This document shows positions 35,278 to 43,933 of a stretch of 64,000 bases of DNA, one piece after another (within the stretch, counting starts at the first letter, position 1; every line of letters begins with the position of its first letter). The DNA comes from Brevibacillus antibioticus (GTDB lineage: Bacteria > Bacillota > Bacilli > Brevibacillales > Brevibacillaceae). The notes below the pieces were generated by a model, which searched no databases, was not told the origin of the DNA, and saw only the letters and a list, made by a program, of their open reading frames with translations. The stretch lies in the NCBI RefSeq assembly GCF_005217615.1, contig NZ_SZNK01000001.1:2499501-2563500 (forward strand), given 5' to 3'. The translations under genes and the position numbers were made by a program.

Positions 35278-35312
35278 GCTTCGCCCCTCTTTGATTGGCG
35301 AAGCTTTTTTTT
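35278..35312 (+). terminator. Terminator of the spoVIF-like gene
   Basis: GCTTCGCC and GGCGAAGC form an 8-bp stem followed by eight T. Confidence 0.8.
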
Positions 35313-35314
35313 GC

Positions 35315-35347
35315 AAAAACAAAAGAGAGAGCGAAAAAATCGCTCTC
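35315..35347 (-). terminator. Terminator of the YjcZ-like gene
   Basis: GAGAGCGA and TCGCTCTC pair around five bases, followed on the minus strand by TCTTTTGTTTTTG. Confidence 0.7.
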
Positions 35348-35376
35348 CCTCTTGGCGAAGCTACCCAGTGTTTTCG

Positions 35377-35466
35377 TTAGTCGCAAGAGCAAGCCACGAT
35401 AACGAGCAATACGAACAACACCAGTATTAAAGCAAAGTCGTCAAATCCTCCGTTGAACAGACTCAT
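35377..35466 (-). CDS. YjcZ-like sporulation peptide (29 aa)
   Basis: The frame reads MSLFNGGFDDFALILVLFVL then LVIVACSCD. It matches the tiny YjcZ family: short polar head, one hydrophobic helix with FALILVLFVLLVIV and a Cys-containing end. GGAGG lies 8 bases before the ATG and a terminator follows. Such peptides are made during sporulation and their function is unclear. Confidence 0.85.
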   Translation of the reverse strand: MSLFNGGFDDFALILVLFVLLVIVACSCD

Positions 35467-35593
35467 TCGCTTTCCCTCCTTTGCCAGCAACTAGTCATAC
35501 TGTATGTGCGAATGCTTAAGGATGATTGGACCCTCGCCTATACAAGACCGTTTTTCCTGTATTTTTCACAGTGACTGGCAAATGGAATGGAGA

Positions 35594-36250
35594 TTAGCTC
35601 GCTTGTCTTTCTGCTGGATGTGGCAGACCATACTGCTTTTTCATAACTTGACGCCAAAATGGAATCGTCCGTTGAATCAGCGGTCCCGTTAACAGCGCTA
35701 TCAGTATCGTGCCGATTGACACAGGTCCACCCAAAGCAGTCCCCGCAAGCAGGACGGTTACTTCTATGATGAGGCGGACTCGCTGGATACTCCAGCCAAG
35801 ACGCTCGTTCATCGCCAGCATGAAGCTGTCGCGCGGACCCGCTCCTAGAGAAGGAGATAAATACATCCCGATTCCGACAGCCAAAACAACAACACCTGCG
35901 AGAAACATCACGACTCTCGCCCAGATTGATTGCACCTCAGGAATAAAATCCAACCATAAGATAAGATCAAGAAAAACGCCAAAGCAAACCATATTTAAGA
36001 ACATTCCAAAATTAGGTTTGATTTTTGCCACCAAATACGTGGCGAAAATGACAACGACTCCTACGATCTGAGACCATAGGCCAATCGTTAATCCAAATGT
36101 TTTTTGCAGGCCGATGTGAAAGGTTTCCCAAGGTGCTACACCGAGGTTTGCTTTAATGGCCAGTACCGTACCGAAAGCACCAACGAACAAGCCTAGTACA
36201 AACATCAAGTAGCGAACTGCGATCGATCGGTTGAACCCTTTGCCAGACAC
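35594..36250 (-). CDS. YczE-type membrane protein
   Basis: The 218-residue protein has five to six helices and two copies of a family pattern: IKANLGVAPWETFHIGLQKTFGLTIGLWSQIVG near the start and LSPSLGAGPRDSFMLAMNERLGWSIQRVR later. This fits the YczE/YyaS/YitT-like group. In B. subtilis YczE affects surfactin production. It precedes no partner here. Confidence 0.82.
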   Translation of the reverse strand: MSGKGFNRSIAVRYLMFVLGLFVGAFGTVLAIKANLGVAPWETFHIGLQKTFGLTIGLWSQIVGVVVIFATYLVAKIKPNFGMFLNMVCFGVFLDLILWLDFIPEVQSIWARVVMFLAGVVVLAVGIGMYLSPSLGAGPRDSFMLAMNERLGWSIQRVRLIIEVTVLLAGTALGGPVSIGTILIALLTGPLIQRTIPFWRQVMKKQYGLPHPAERQAS

Positions 36251-36276
36251 GTCTGCTCATCTCCTGACGATGTGTT

Positions 36277-36501
36277 TTACTTCCAGTCTGCAATGACTTC
36301 GTAAAAAAGTCCGTCCTTCCGGTAATACGCTTCGGATTTGGAGAAGTTCAGGTAGGTCTGTGCCTCTGCAAGCTGCTCTCCCGTCAAAATGACTTGGCGT
36401 TGCTTGTTCCCTTCGTCTCGATATTCGACAACGAGGCTGACTTCTTCCGACTGGCAATGTTGAATAAGTTCTTCTGGTGTAGCAAAAGTAATCCGCTTCA
36501 T
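36277..36501 (-). CDS. Hypothetical protein (74 aa)
   Basis: The small soluble protein MKRITFATPEELIQHCQSEEVSLVVEYRDEGNKQRQVIL... has GGAGG upstream of its ATG and sits between the RNase Z and YczE-type genes on the same strand. A competing frame over the same bases has no ribosome binding site. No family recognised. Confidence 0.65.
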   Translation of the reverse strand: MKRITFATPEELIQHCQSEEVSLVVEYRDEGNKQRQVILTGEQLAEAQTYLNFSKSEAYYRKDGLFYEVIADWK

Positions 36502-36544
36502 GCTCCCCCACCTCCTCCATCGTGATCATTCATTATAGCAAGGA

Positions 36545-37501
36545 TTATGGCTTTCTCCCATCGTTTCTCTCTCGCTTTACAGAAATGCTACCGAGATCAT
36601 CAGCCAATTGAGTCGCCGGAAAAATTTGCTGTGCCTCCGCTAACAGATCCTCCATCGAAAAATCTCCGTCTTCATCTTCATAACGTGGACTGAAGTGAGT
36701 CAGACACAGTTCTTTCACGCCCGCTTCTTTAGCAATTTGAGCCGCCTCAAGTGCTGTAGAATGCCCGCTTCTTGTCGCCAGCTCCTTGTCGTGATGAGCG
36801 TAGGTCGCTTCGTGGACGAGCAAATCCGCCCCTTTTGCCAGCTCCAATACCGCCTGGCTCGGCTCCGTATCTCCACTAAAGACGATTTTGCGTCCTGGCT
36901 GCGGCTCTCCGACGAAGTCCTTTCCGTCCAGAACACGACCATCCTCAAGTGTGACCTGTTCTCCTCTCTTCAAGGCTCCAAATAACGGCCCTGACGGCAC
37001 CCCTGCCTGCTTTGCCAATTCTACTTGAAAGGCTCCTGTCTTCTCCTTTTCCATCACAGCATAAGCAAACGAAGGCACGCGATGCTTCGCCATTCGACAG
37101 CTCACCACGAGCTCTTCGTCCTCGTAGATTACGCCCTCACTGACGATTTTTATTTCCAACGGATATTGCAAATGAACCGGACTTGCCTCCATGATCGCTC
37201 GAAAATATCTGTCGAGCCCTGGTGGTCCGTACAGCTCTAACGGAGTCGGTTCGGTATTGCGCAAAGACCTGCTCGCAAGCAGTCCGATCAGTCCGTACAG
37301 ATGATCCCCATGCAGATGGGTGATAAAAATTTTATCCAATTGACTAATTTTCATCGGTGCTCGCAGTAGCTGGTGTTGAGTCCCCTCTCCGCAGTCAAAC
37401 AACCACCACTTTCCTGCCTGTAAAAATCGCAAGCCGATCCCACTCACGTTTCTTCGCGTAGTGGGTGCACCTGATCCGGTGCCTAAAAATGTAACGATCA
37501 C
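36545..37501 (-). CDS. rnz: Ribonuclease Z
   Basis: The 318-residue metallo-beta-lactamase enzyme has IVTFLGTGSGAPTTRRNVSG at the start, the zinc motif THLHGDHLYG (about 61-70), IVFSGDTEPS and LTHFSPRY near the end, the last two supplying further ligands. It trims the 3' end of tRNA precursors lacking encoded CCA. GTG at 37501 gives the family length; codons back to 37561 are not supported. Confidence 0.93.
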   Translation of the reverse strand: MIVTFLGTGSGAPTTRRNVSGIGLRFLQAGKWWLFDCGEGTQHQLLRAPMKISQLDKIFITHLHGDHLYGLIGLLASRSLRNTEPTPLELYGPPGLDRYFRAIMEASPVHLQYPLEIKIVSEGVIYEDEELVVSCRMAKHRVPSFAYAVMEKEKTGAFQVELAKQAGVPSGPLFGALKRGEQVTLEDGRVLDGKDFVGEPQPGRKIVFSGDTEPSQAVLELAKGADLLVHEATYAHHDKELATRSGHSTALEAAQIAKEAGVKELCLTHFSPRYEDEDGDFSMEDLLAEAQQIFPATQLADDLGSISVKRERNDGRKP

Positions 37502-37627
37502 GCTATGTCCATCTCCTTTGTGGCCTTCCCTCATCATGTGCCTGTCTCTATCTCTAGGCATTCACCCTTTTTTATCTGGGCGCATAGCCTACAACATACA
37601 AAGCCTAGCAAGGAGGGACTCCTAATC

Positions 37628-38620
37628 ATGAAACGATTTTTGGCGCTGGGGCTGGCCGCTTTTTTCGCTATGACGGCCGTCTTGACTGGCTGCTCCAGCA
37701 CTCCCGAAAAAATAAGAATTGGTGAAGTGACTCGTTCTTTGTTTTACGCCCCGCAATATGTCGCACTTGAAAAAGGATTTTTCAAGGAAGAAGGTCTGGA
37801 AGTGGAGCTCTCAACCATACCTGGCGGAGATAAAGTGATGTCGGCACTGTTATCTGGCGGCATCGAGGTCGCGCTCGTCGGCTCCGAGACCAGCATCTAC
37901 GTCTCTTTGCAAGGAGCTGTCGATCCAGTTGTCAATTTTGCGCAGCTCACACAGACAGACGGTACCTTCCTCGTCTCCCGCAACAAAATGGATGACTTTA
38001 CTTTCGACAAGCTAAAGGGCAGTGTCTTCCTGGGGCAACGTAAAGGCGGCATGCCGCAAATGGTCGGAGAGTATGTACTCAAAAAGCACAAAATCAATCC
38101 GCAAGGCGACCTGGAACTCATTCAGAATATCGAATTCAAAAATATTGCGTCTTCCTTTGCATCTGGTACCGGAGCGTATGTACAGCTGTTTGAACCGGAA
38201 GCCTCCCGCTTTGAACAGGAAGGAATCGGCCATGTCGTAGCCTCTTTTGGCACAGAGAGCGGAACCGTTCCTTATACCGTCTTCATGACAAAACAAAGCT
38301 ATCTCGACAGCAACGCAACAGCTATCCAAAAGTTTACCAATGCGGTCTACAAAGGGCAACAGTGGGTTGCCAGCCACAGTGCAAAAGAAACGGCAAATGT
38401 GATTGGCAAGTACTTCGAGCAAATCGATCCAACGATTTTGGAAACCGCCGTACAGCGTTACCTGGGGCAGGGCTCTTATGCAACAGATCCCATTCTGGAC
38501 GAAAAGGAATGGAACCAGCTACAAGATATTATGGATTCCGCTGGTGAATTAAAGCAACGCGCTGATTACACCAAGCTGGTAAACACCACATTTGCTATCC
38601 AATCCAAGGAAGGGAAATAG
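37628..38620 (+). CDS. ABC transporter substrate-binding lipoprotein (NMT1/SsuA-like)
   Basis: Signal sequence with lipobox (AVLTGCSS) is followed by IRIGEVTRSLFYAPQYVALEKGFFKEEGLEVELSTIPGGDKVMSALLSGGIEVALVG, typical of the NMT1/THI5-like binding proteins for small organic anions or pyrimidines. AGGAGG precedes the ATG at 37628. First gene of a three-gene ABC operon resembling ytlA-ytlC-ytlD of B. subtilis, whose substrate is not settled. Confidence 0.85.
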   Translation: MKRFLALGLAAFFAMTAVLTGCSSTPEKIRIGEVTRSLFYAPQYVALEKGFFKEEGLEVELSTIPGGDKVMSALLSGGIEVALVGSETSIYVSLQGAVDPVVNFAQLTQTDGTFLVSRNKMDDFTFDKLKGSVFLGQRKGGMPQMVGEYVLKKHKINPQGDLELIQNIEFKNIASSFASGTGAYVQLFEPEASRFEQEGIGHVVASFGTESGTVPYTVFMTKQSYLDSNATAIQKFTNAVYKGQQWVASHSAKETANVIGKYFEQIDPTILETAVQRYLGQGSYATDPILDEKEWNQLQDIMDSAGELKQRADYTKLVNTTFAIQSKEGK

Positions 38621-38626
38621 GCCGTC

Positions 38627-39430
38627 ATGAAGCAGATTTCTTCTACGCCGGCAAAAATAGAACTCGGCCACGTGACCCATCTTTATTTATCCACGACCAG
38701 GGCGTTCATGGCGGTCCAAGACATTAACCTGCGCGTGGAGGAAGGCGAATTCATTTGTCTGGTTGGTCCCAGCGGTTGTGGAAAGACGACGCTGCTCTCA
38801 CTCATTGCAGGGCTTGAGAAGCCGACAGCAGGCAAGGTGTGGATCGACGGAAGTAAAGTCACCGGAACGTCTAGGCAAGTTGGCTACATGCTTCAGCAAG
38901 ATTATTTGTTCAATTGGCGTTCCATCGAAGACAACGTGTTTCTCGGACTCGATATCCAAGGCATCCGCTCCAAGGAAACAGAGGAGTACGCCCTGCATCT
39001 GCTCGATGAAATGGAACTGTCTGATGTGCGCAAATCCTCTCCCCTGCAACTGTCAGGCGGCATGCGGCAACGGGTTGCACTCGTCCGAACACTCGCCTGT
39101 CAACCTGATGTGCTGTTGCTCGACGAACCATTTTCGGCATTGGACTACCAGACCAAACTCAAGCTCGAAGACTTGATCTTTTCAACACTGCGTCGGCATA
39201 AAAAAACGGCAGTCCTTGTGACACATGATCTCTCCGAATCGATCGCGATGGGCGATCGCGTCTATATCTTTTCACGCAACCCGGGACGTATCAATAGCGA
39301 GATTGTCGTACCTAGCCCGATCCGGGATGCTCTGCCATTCGACGCTAGAAATCATGATGGATTCCAAGACTTGTTCCATCGCGTGTGGAAAGAGATGGAG
39401 GTAGTGTCTGATGCAGCCAAAGGAAATTGA
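38627..39430 (+). CDS. ABC transporter ATP-binding protein (YtlC/SsuB-like)
   Basis: The 267-residue ATPase has Walker A GPSGCGKTTLL, Q-loop MLQQDYLFNWRSIEDNV, signature LQLSGGMRQRVALVRTL, Walker B VLLLDEPFSALD and the switch His in LVTHDLSESI. It starts 6 bases after the binding-protein stop and overlaps the permease start by 20 bases. Confidence 0.92.
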   Translation: MKQISSTPAKIELGHVTHLYLSTTRAFMAVQDINLRVEEGEFICLVGPSGCGKTTLLSLIAGLEKPTAGKVWIDGSKVTGTSRQVGYMLQQDYLFNWRSIEDNVFLGLDIQGIRSKETEEYALHLLDEMELSDVRKSSPLQLSGGMRQRVALVRTLACQPDVLLLDEPFSALDYQTKLKLEDLIFSTLRRHKKTAVLVTHDLSESIAMGDRVYIFSRNPGRINSEIVVPSPIRDALPFDARNHDGFQDLFHRVWKEMEVVSDAAKGN

Positions 39431-40217
39431 ATCCGTCCACCGCCGCTACTTGCAGCTAGAAAAGCGAATGAGCTTTTCCGTCTTTGCCACACAACTGTTC
39501 CTCTTTCTCGTTTTTCTCGGCTTATGGGAGCTATTGGCTCGAACCAATACCATTAATGCGCTCATCTTCAGCTATCCCACCAAAATTTGGGCTCAATTTT
39601 GGTTGCAGCTGCAAGATGGCAGTCTTCTCCCGCATGTCGGCTTAACCGTATGGGAAACGATTATCGGCTTTCTCTTAGGAACGATTCTGGGAACCGTCAT
39701 GGCCACGATCATATGGTGGTCCCCTTTTCTCTCCCGCGTACTAGAGCCTTACCTGGTTATTGCCAACAGTATGCCAAAGGTAGCCCTCGGTCCGGTTTTC
39801 ATCGTCGGCTTTGGTCCAGGTTTGCTCTCCGTCATAGCTATGGGGTGCGCGATCTCGATCATCATCACCACGATCAACGTCTACACCAGCTTCAAGGAAG
39901 TCAATCAAAATTACGTCAAAGTCGTGCAAACACTCGGAGGGAGCAAACGGCAAATCTTCACGCTCGTCATTTTGCCAGCTACCATCCCAACCCTTCTCGC
40001 CACGCTGAAGGTGAATGTCGGACTTTCGTGGGTGGGCGTCATCGTTGGAGAATTTCTTGTATCCCAGCAAGGCTTGGGGTATTTGATCATATACGGCTTC
40101 CAAGTGTTTAATTTCACCCTGGTCATGATGAGCTTAGCCATTATCGCAGTCATCGCCACCCTGATGTATCAAGGCGTAGCCTATGTAGAGCGGCTGCTCA
40201 CCAGCCAGTTTAAATAG
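39411..40217 (+). CDS. ABC transporter permease (YtlD/SsuC-like)
   Basis: The 268-residue protein has about six helices and the cytoplasmic coupling motif EVNQNYVKVVQTLGGSKRQIFTLVILPATIPTLLATLK, characteristic of SsuC-type permeases. The overlap with the ATPase gene confirms one operon. Confidence 0.92.
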   Translation: MQPKEIESVHRRYLQLEKRMSFSVFATQLFLFLVFLGLWELLARTNTINALIFSYPTKIWAQFWLQLQDGSLLPHVGLTVWETIIGFLLGTILGTVMATIIWWSPFLSRVLEPYLVIANSMPKVALGPVFIVGFGPGLLSVIAMGCAISIIITTINVYTSFKEVNQNYVKVVQTLGGSKRQIFTLVILPATIPTLLATLKVNVGLSWVGVIVGEFLVSQQGLGYLIIYGFQVFNFTLVMMSLAIIAVIATLMYQGVAYVERLLTSQFK

Positions 40218-40227
40218 ATGGCTTCTA

Positions 40228-40273
40228 AAAAACGGTGCTAACCATCTACCGGGGATGATTGCACCGTTTTTTC
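40228..40273. terminator. Bidirectional terminator after the ABC operon
   Basis: AAAAAACGGTGC and GCACCGTTTTTT form a 12-bp stem with a 22-base loop between convergent genes. Confidence 0.8.
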
Positions 40274-40297
40274 ATGGACCAATAGGTTCTGACGAGG

Positions 40298-40684
40298 TCA
40301 GGGGGCCACGATCTCGACCTTTATTCTATCTGGGTCCTCGAAAAACAAAGCATAATGTCCCTCGCCTCCAGCATGCGGATGCCGATCCTGATAGAGTAAA
40401 GAGATACCCCGACGAGCAACCTCCTCCCGCAGCTTTTCCACATGTTCTCGATCCCTTGCATAAAATGCTAGATGATTCAAACCGACTCGACACCGATGAT
40501 ACGGAATGTCGAGGAATCGCTCTTCTGCCTGGACAAAAACCAGATAAGTACCGTTTTGTTTCCAACTTACCCCACTGGCCCATTCTTGATATCGCGTATA
40601 GCCCAGTTCCCCCTCCAGTAACCAGCCCCAAAAATCATTGGAGCGTGCCAGGTTGGAGACATACACTTCCACATGATGCAGCAT
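40298..40684 (-). CDS. VOC/glyoxalase-family protein
   Basis: The 128-residue protein has the paired beta-alpha-beta-beta-beta units of the vicinal oxygen chelate fold: MLHHVEVYVSNLARSNDFWGWLLEGELG and LNHLAFYARDREHVEKLREEV...YALFFEDPDRIKVEIV. Candidate metal ligands are His 3/4, His 71 and Glu 125. Likely substrates range from methylglyoxal adducts to antibiotics; none can be chosen. Confidence 0.85.
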   Translation of the reverse strand: MLHHVEVYVSNLARSNDFWGWLLEGELGYTRYQEWASGVSWKQNGTYLVFVQAEERFLDIPYHRCRVGLNHLAFYARDREHVEKLREEVARRGISLLYQDRHPHAGGEGHYALFFEDPDRIKVEIVAP

Positions 40685-40705
40685 CGCACAGTCCCCTTCT
40701 TACAG

Positions 40706-40734
40706 AAAAACGCCCGACAGCGAAATGCCGGGCG
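40706..40734 (-). terminator. Terminator of the TPR gene
   Basis: CGCCCGGCA and TGTCGGGCG pair on the minus strand and end in five T, 15 bases after the stop. Confidence 0.75.
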
Positions 40735-40748
40735 CTCTAGCTATCGAT

Positions 40749-41708
40749 TTACTTCCAAAACTTCCACTTGCTCTTCTTCGCCGTCGGATCATCCATTTGG
40801 CTCTCGACGTCTTTCTGTTGGGCGGCTGCTTCCATTTCTATCGCTCCAGGTACTCGATTCAGGAAGTGATCGACCATTGGCTTGTAATTATCTGGCAAAT
40901 GCTCTTGCATGTTTCGCAGGATGGCAATTGCCTTTTCCATTTGATCGGTCGCCAACAGAGCGTTGGCATAGTTAAAGCCTGCATACGGATACGGGAAATC
41001 TGGCGTCCAGAACTTTTCACAAATCTGAATCAATTGATAGACATAACCTGCTTGTCCCAATTCACCAGTCACAGTCATCACGACCTCAAAGCGGTCCTTC
41101 GCTCCTTCAATCGCTACCATGTACCATTTCATCGCATTCAGGAGGTCCTCCTCCGTCAAAGCAAGACGAGCCAGCTGTAGCTGTGGTCTCCAAGCGCCTT
41201 CTTTACTTGCCAGCGCCTCCAGCTGCCCTTTCAGCTCATCCTTTATCCCTCTTTGCACAAAGCTCTCGACAAACATGTTCAAGCCATTTTCTTGATTCGG
41301 GTCTTTGTGTAATCCTGTATGTAGGGTCTCGATCGCTTTTGGCTCATCTCCCTCAAACGCGAAGATTTTTGCCAAATTGGTGCAAGCCGTACCCGATGAC
41401 GGGAATCGTTCCAGACAATCTGTCAGGATTTTTTTAGCACTTTCAAACTCTCTCGCCTGCATATGAACGACTGCACGGAAAATAAGAGCAGACTCAATTG
41501 GCCCGTATAATTCGAGAAGCCTGTCGGCAGCGACAGCGGCTTGCTCATGAAATTGACCCTTCACCAACTCCATCGCAAAATCGCGAAGCTTTTCTTTTTC
41601 ATCCCAGTACTTATCCAGATTTTGCGGAATTATTTTTTTCTGGTAATCCTCGCGGGACATATCGATGGTTTGACCAAGCTCATTGGTAAACGTCACAAAT
41701 TCAGACAT
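40749..41708 (-). CDS. Tetratricopeptide-repeat protein (319 aa)
   Basis: The soluble protein has several TPR-like helical pairs, for example ALIFRAVVHMQAREFESAKKILTDCLERFPSSGTACTNLAKIFAFEGDEPKAIETLHTGLHKDPNQ and YANALLATDQMEKAIAILRNMQEHLPDN, and a charged tail ending KKSKWKFWK. It opens VTFTNELGQTIDMSREDYQKKIIPQNL. TPR proteins hold protein partners; none is indicated. Confidence 0.8.
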   Translation of the reverse strand: MSEFVTFTNELGQTIDMSREDYQKKIIPQNLDKYWDEKEKLRDFAMELVKGQFHEQAAVAADRLLELYGPIESALIFRAVVHMQAREFESAKKILTDCLERFPSSGTACTNLAKIFAFEGDEPKAIETLHTGLHKDPNQENGLNMFVESFVQRGIKDELKGQLEALASKEGAWRPQLQLARLALTEEDLLNAMKWYMVAIEGAKDRFEVVMTVTGELGQAGYVYQLIQICEKFWTPDFPYPYAGFNYANALLATDQMEKAIAILRNMQEHLPDNYKPMVDHFLNRVPGAIEMEAAAQQKDVESQMDDPTAKKSKWKFWK

Positions 41709-41779
41709 GAAACAGCCTCGCTTTCATTTCCTCACAAAAGTTTCAAAAGAACGATTCTCCACATAAGGAAAACCGCCAA

Positions 41780-42154
41780 TTAGATCCATGCTTTGATATT
41801 TACTTTACGGATAAATTCCTCCATTGATTCCTTCGCGGGTTCGTCATTTGCCTCTTCTGCATCTTCCATGCCCATCAGTTGTCGAAACAGTGCTTCGTTC
41901 CTTGTTGCCAATGCAAAATCAAGTAAAGCCTCATGCGAGATGCGATTTGCTTCTTCCGCAAGCAATTGCTCCTCCAAGACGATATCCTCTTCTACAACGG
42001 CGATATGCTTATCAATTTTCGGAATGCGTAAAACCCAGGAAAATGCGCTGTCCGGATTGCGGTCACGAGCAATCAGGTAACCGTATTCACCTAAAGGCAA
42101 ACCTTGCTCGAAGGAGTCGGCAACAATGACGACGCGTTGTCCAAGCTTGAACAT
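41780..42154 (-). CDS. Hypothetical protein (124 aa)
   Basis: The N-terminal half looks like a small beta barrel (MFKLGQRVVIVADSFEQGLPLGEYGYLIARDRNPDSAFSWVLRIPKIDKHIAVVEEDI), the C-terminal half is acidic and helical. The ATG at 42154 lies 9 bases after GGAG. It runs toward the TPR gene with about 70 bases between. No family recognised. Confidence 0.7.
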   Translation of the reverse strand: MFKLGQRVVIVADSFEQGLPLGEYGYLIARDRNPDSAFSWVLRIPKIDKHIAVVEEDIVLEEQLLAEEANRISHEALLDFALATRNEALFRQLMGMEDAEEANDEPAKESMEEFIRKVNIKAWI

Positions 42155-42322
42155 GAGCGTCAACTCCTAATAAAGATTAATTCTAATCATACTAAATTGT
42201 ATGTGTTCTTGGGAAGAGAAAACCCCTAAGGATTGGCAAATGCACAAAAAGTTTGTTGCCTGAATCAAAATAAGGTACAATTTTTACTAGTGAATGGAAA
42301 TTGGTAATGAGGTGTACAAGGT

Positions 42323-42766
42323 ATGGGTGAAATGTCTACAGGGTTTTCCCTGTTTATCGTTGGCTGGACCATTGTTCTCGTAAGTCTGATGGCGATTGGC
42401 GGGTATTTCATGTTCCGCAAATTTCTCAAGTCCATGCCCAAGCAAGACGGAAAATCTGACTTGGATTGGCAGGATCATTACATTGATCAGACACGCGCGC
42501 TCTGGACAGATGAGGGTCTGACCTTGCTCAATGAATTGGTTGATCCTGTGCCACAGTTGTTTCGCGATGTTGCCAGACGTTCCATCGCAGCGAAAATCGG
42601 CCAGATCGCGCTGGAAGAGAAAGCAGCCACCATTACAACAGATTTGATTGTAAAGGGGTACATCGTAGCAACTCCCAAACGTGACCACAAATGGCTGATT
42701 GCCCACCTGAAATCCAAAGAAATCGACTACACGCCCTATGAGAAATATTTGAATGCCGAGGGATAA
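42323..42766 (+). CDS. YneK-like DUF2621 membrane protein
   Basis: The 147-residue protein has one N-terminal helix (FSLFIVGWTIVLVSLMAIGGYFMFRKFLKSMPKQDGKSDLDW) and a soluble part with YIDQTRALWTDEGLTLLNELVDPVPQLFRDVARRSIAAKIG. I recognise the DUF2621 family (YneK of B. subtilis). Function unknown; GAGGTG stands upstream. Confidence 0.78.
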   Translation: MGEMSTGFSLFIVGWTIVLVSLMAIGGYFMFRKFLKSMPKQDGKSDLDWQDHYIDQTRALWTDEGLTLLNELVDPVPQLFRDVARRSIAAKIGQIALEEKAATITTDLIVKGYIVATPKRDHKWLIAHLKSKEIDYTPYEKYLNAEG

Positions 42767-42830
42767 TTGAAACTTCCTGTGGAGTCGTCCGTAAAAAAGG
42801 TAAGACCTTTTTGGCAAGGAGACGATGTGG

Positions 42831-43073
42831 ATGTCAGTCATACTCACGATTTTGGGGATCGGTTTCGTTATATTGATCGTTGCGATTGTCATTGTGGCGG
42901 TTCTCTTTAAGAAAGGCGCCCGGTTCTTATGGAAAATGACCGGACGTGGCTATCACAAGTACAGCAGCAGTGATTACCGATATCGGCCTTCATGGAAGAT
43001 GGGGCATCGAAAATACGGTCATCGTCACTACCGTCGCAAATATTCCAGCCATAGTGGATTTTTTAGCAGCTAA
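42831..43073 (+). CDS. Small membrane protein with basic Tyr/His-rich tail (80 aa)
   Basis: One strong hydrophobic helix (ILTILGIGFVILIVAIVIVAVLF) is followed by a basic tail rich in Tyr, His, Arg and Ser (RGYHKYSSSDYRYRPSWKMGHRKYGHRHYRRKYSSHSG). The ATG at 42831, 9 bases after AGGAG, is preferred over the ATG two codons earlier. The tail resembles spore-coat or wall-binding sequences; this is only an impression. Confidence 0.65.
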   Translation: MSVILTILGIGFVILIVAIVIVAVLFKKGARFLWKMTGRGYHKYSSSDYRYRPSWKMGHRKYGHRHYRRKYSSHSGFFSS

Positions 43074-43086
43074 CGTTATTAAAATG

Positions 43087-43120
43087 AAAAGGCACTCAAA
43101 TTCGTTTGGGTGTCTTTTTT
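43087..43120 (+). terminator. Terminator of the Tyr/His-rich membrane protein gene
   Basis: AAAAGGCACTCAAA and TTTGGGTGTCTTTT pair with G-U steps around TTCG, followed by T. Confidence 0.75.
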
Positions 43121-43186
43121 GTGTAGAAAGGTCGAAATTCGTTTTTTAACACAACGGTTTGCGCGTTACCTTTTGGTTCGCAAACA

Positions 43187-43229
43187 ACAAACCTCCAAAA
43201 CCACAAGATTAGTGGAATTGGAGGTTTGT
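43187..43229 (-). terminator. Terminator of the DUF502 gene
   Basis: ACAAACCTCCAA and TTGGAGGTTTGT form a 12-bp stem 6 bases after the stop; the T run is short, but the stem is strong. Confidence 0.65.
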
Positions 43230-43234
43230 ATGAT

Positions 43235-43834
43235 TTAAGCATGGTTGCTTTTTTTGGTTACGTTTTGCTGCCCTCCGGATACCCCACCTGATACCAGGAA
43301 TGCCATGACTTCTGAGCTTTCCGTATCAAGCAGCTGTACCTGATCGCTCGGAAACAACAGGAGATTTCCTGCAAAATTGTACGACTGCGGCAGATAGACC
43401 GCTACGTGGTCTGTGAGACCGAAAGAATCGAGGCTTTCCTTTGTAACGAACCCAATGGCCTTTGCATTTCCATCCTTGGATAGCGTCACGAGCACTGGCT
43501 TGTCAAAGCTCTTCTTCTCCCCTACAAACGCTCCGATCAAATCCTTGATGGACGTATAAATGAGTTTGATAAACGGCACTTTCTCGAAGATGGTGGACAC
43601 GAGCGAAAGCACTCCGCGTGTCAGGACATTGGATGCAAGGAAACCTATAATCGTAATGCCGAGTATAGTCAAGAGGACACCAAGTCCGGGAATTTGGAGA
43701 TTAAACCACTTATGGACCAGTCGATAGAACCAGTTATCCACGGTCGTGAAAATCCAGTACAAAATATAAATCGTCACTGCCAAAGGACTGACAAACAATA
43801 ACCCCTCTAAAAAATAGCGAATGAAACGCTTCAT
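43235..43834 (-). CDS. DUF502 family membrane protein
   Basis: The 199-residue protein has two N-terminal helices (GLLFVSPLAVTIYILYWIF and LGVLLTILGITIIGFLASNVL) and the DUF502 core FEKVPFIKLIYTSIKDLIGAFVGEKKSFDKPVLVTL...AVYLPQSYNFAGNLLLFPSDQVQLLD. AGGAGG precedes the ATG at 43834. Function unknown. Confidence 0.88.
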   Translation of the reverse strand: MKRFIRYFLEGLLFVSPLAVTIYILYWIFTTVDNWFYRLVHKWFNLQIPGLGVLLTILGITIIGFLASNVLTRGVLSLVSTIFEKVPFIKLIYTSIKDLIGAFVGEKKSFDKPVLVTLSKDGNAKAIGFVTKESLDSFGLTDHVAVYLPQSYNFAGNLLLFPSDQVQLLDTESSEVMAFLVSGGVSGGQQNVTKKSNHA

Positions 43835-43933
43835 CTCTCTCCTCCTCTCTTCTAACCACTTAACCGTAATTATTGTACCTGATTGGATTGCCATCTGCTA
43901 TGATGAAGAAAAAAAGAGAAAGTAGGGAGATTC

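Noticed and set aside
34853-35392. A 179-codon minus-strand frame opposite the spoVIF-like gene
   Set aside because: It covers a gene with good start signals and terminators on both sides; translation has no family features.
36257-36529. A 90-codon frame overlapping the 74-residue hypothetical gene
   Set aside because: The frame lacks a ribosome binding site, whereas the 74-codon frame has GGAGG and a sensible composition.
42287-42892. A 201-codon minus-strand frame opposite the YneK-like gene
   Set aside because: No ribosome binding site; the plus-strand DUF2621 protein is recognisable.
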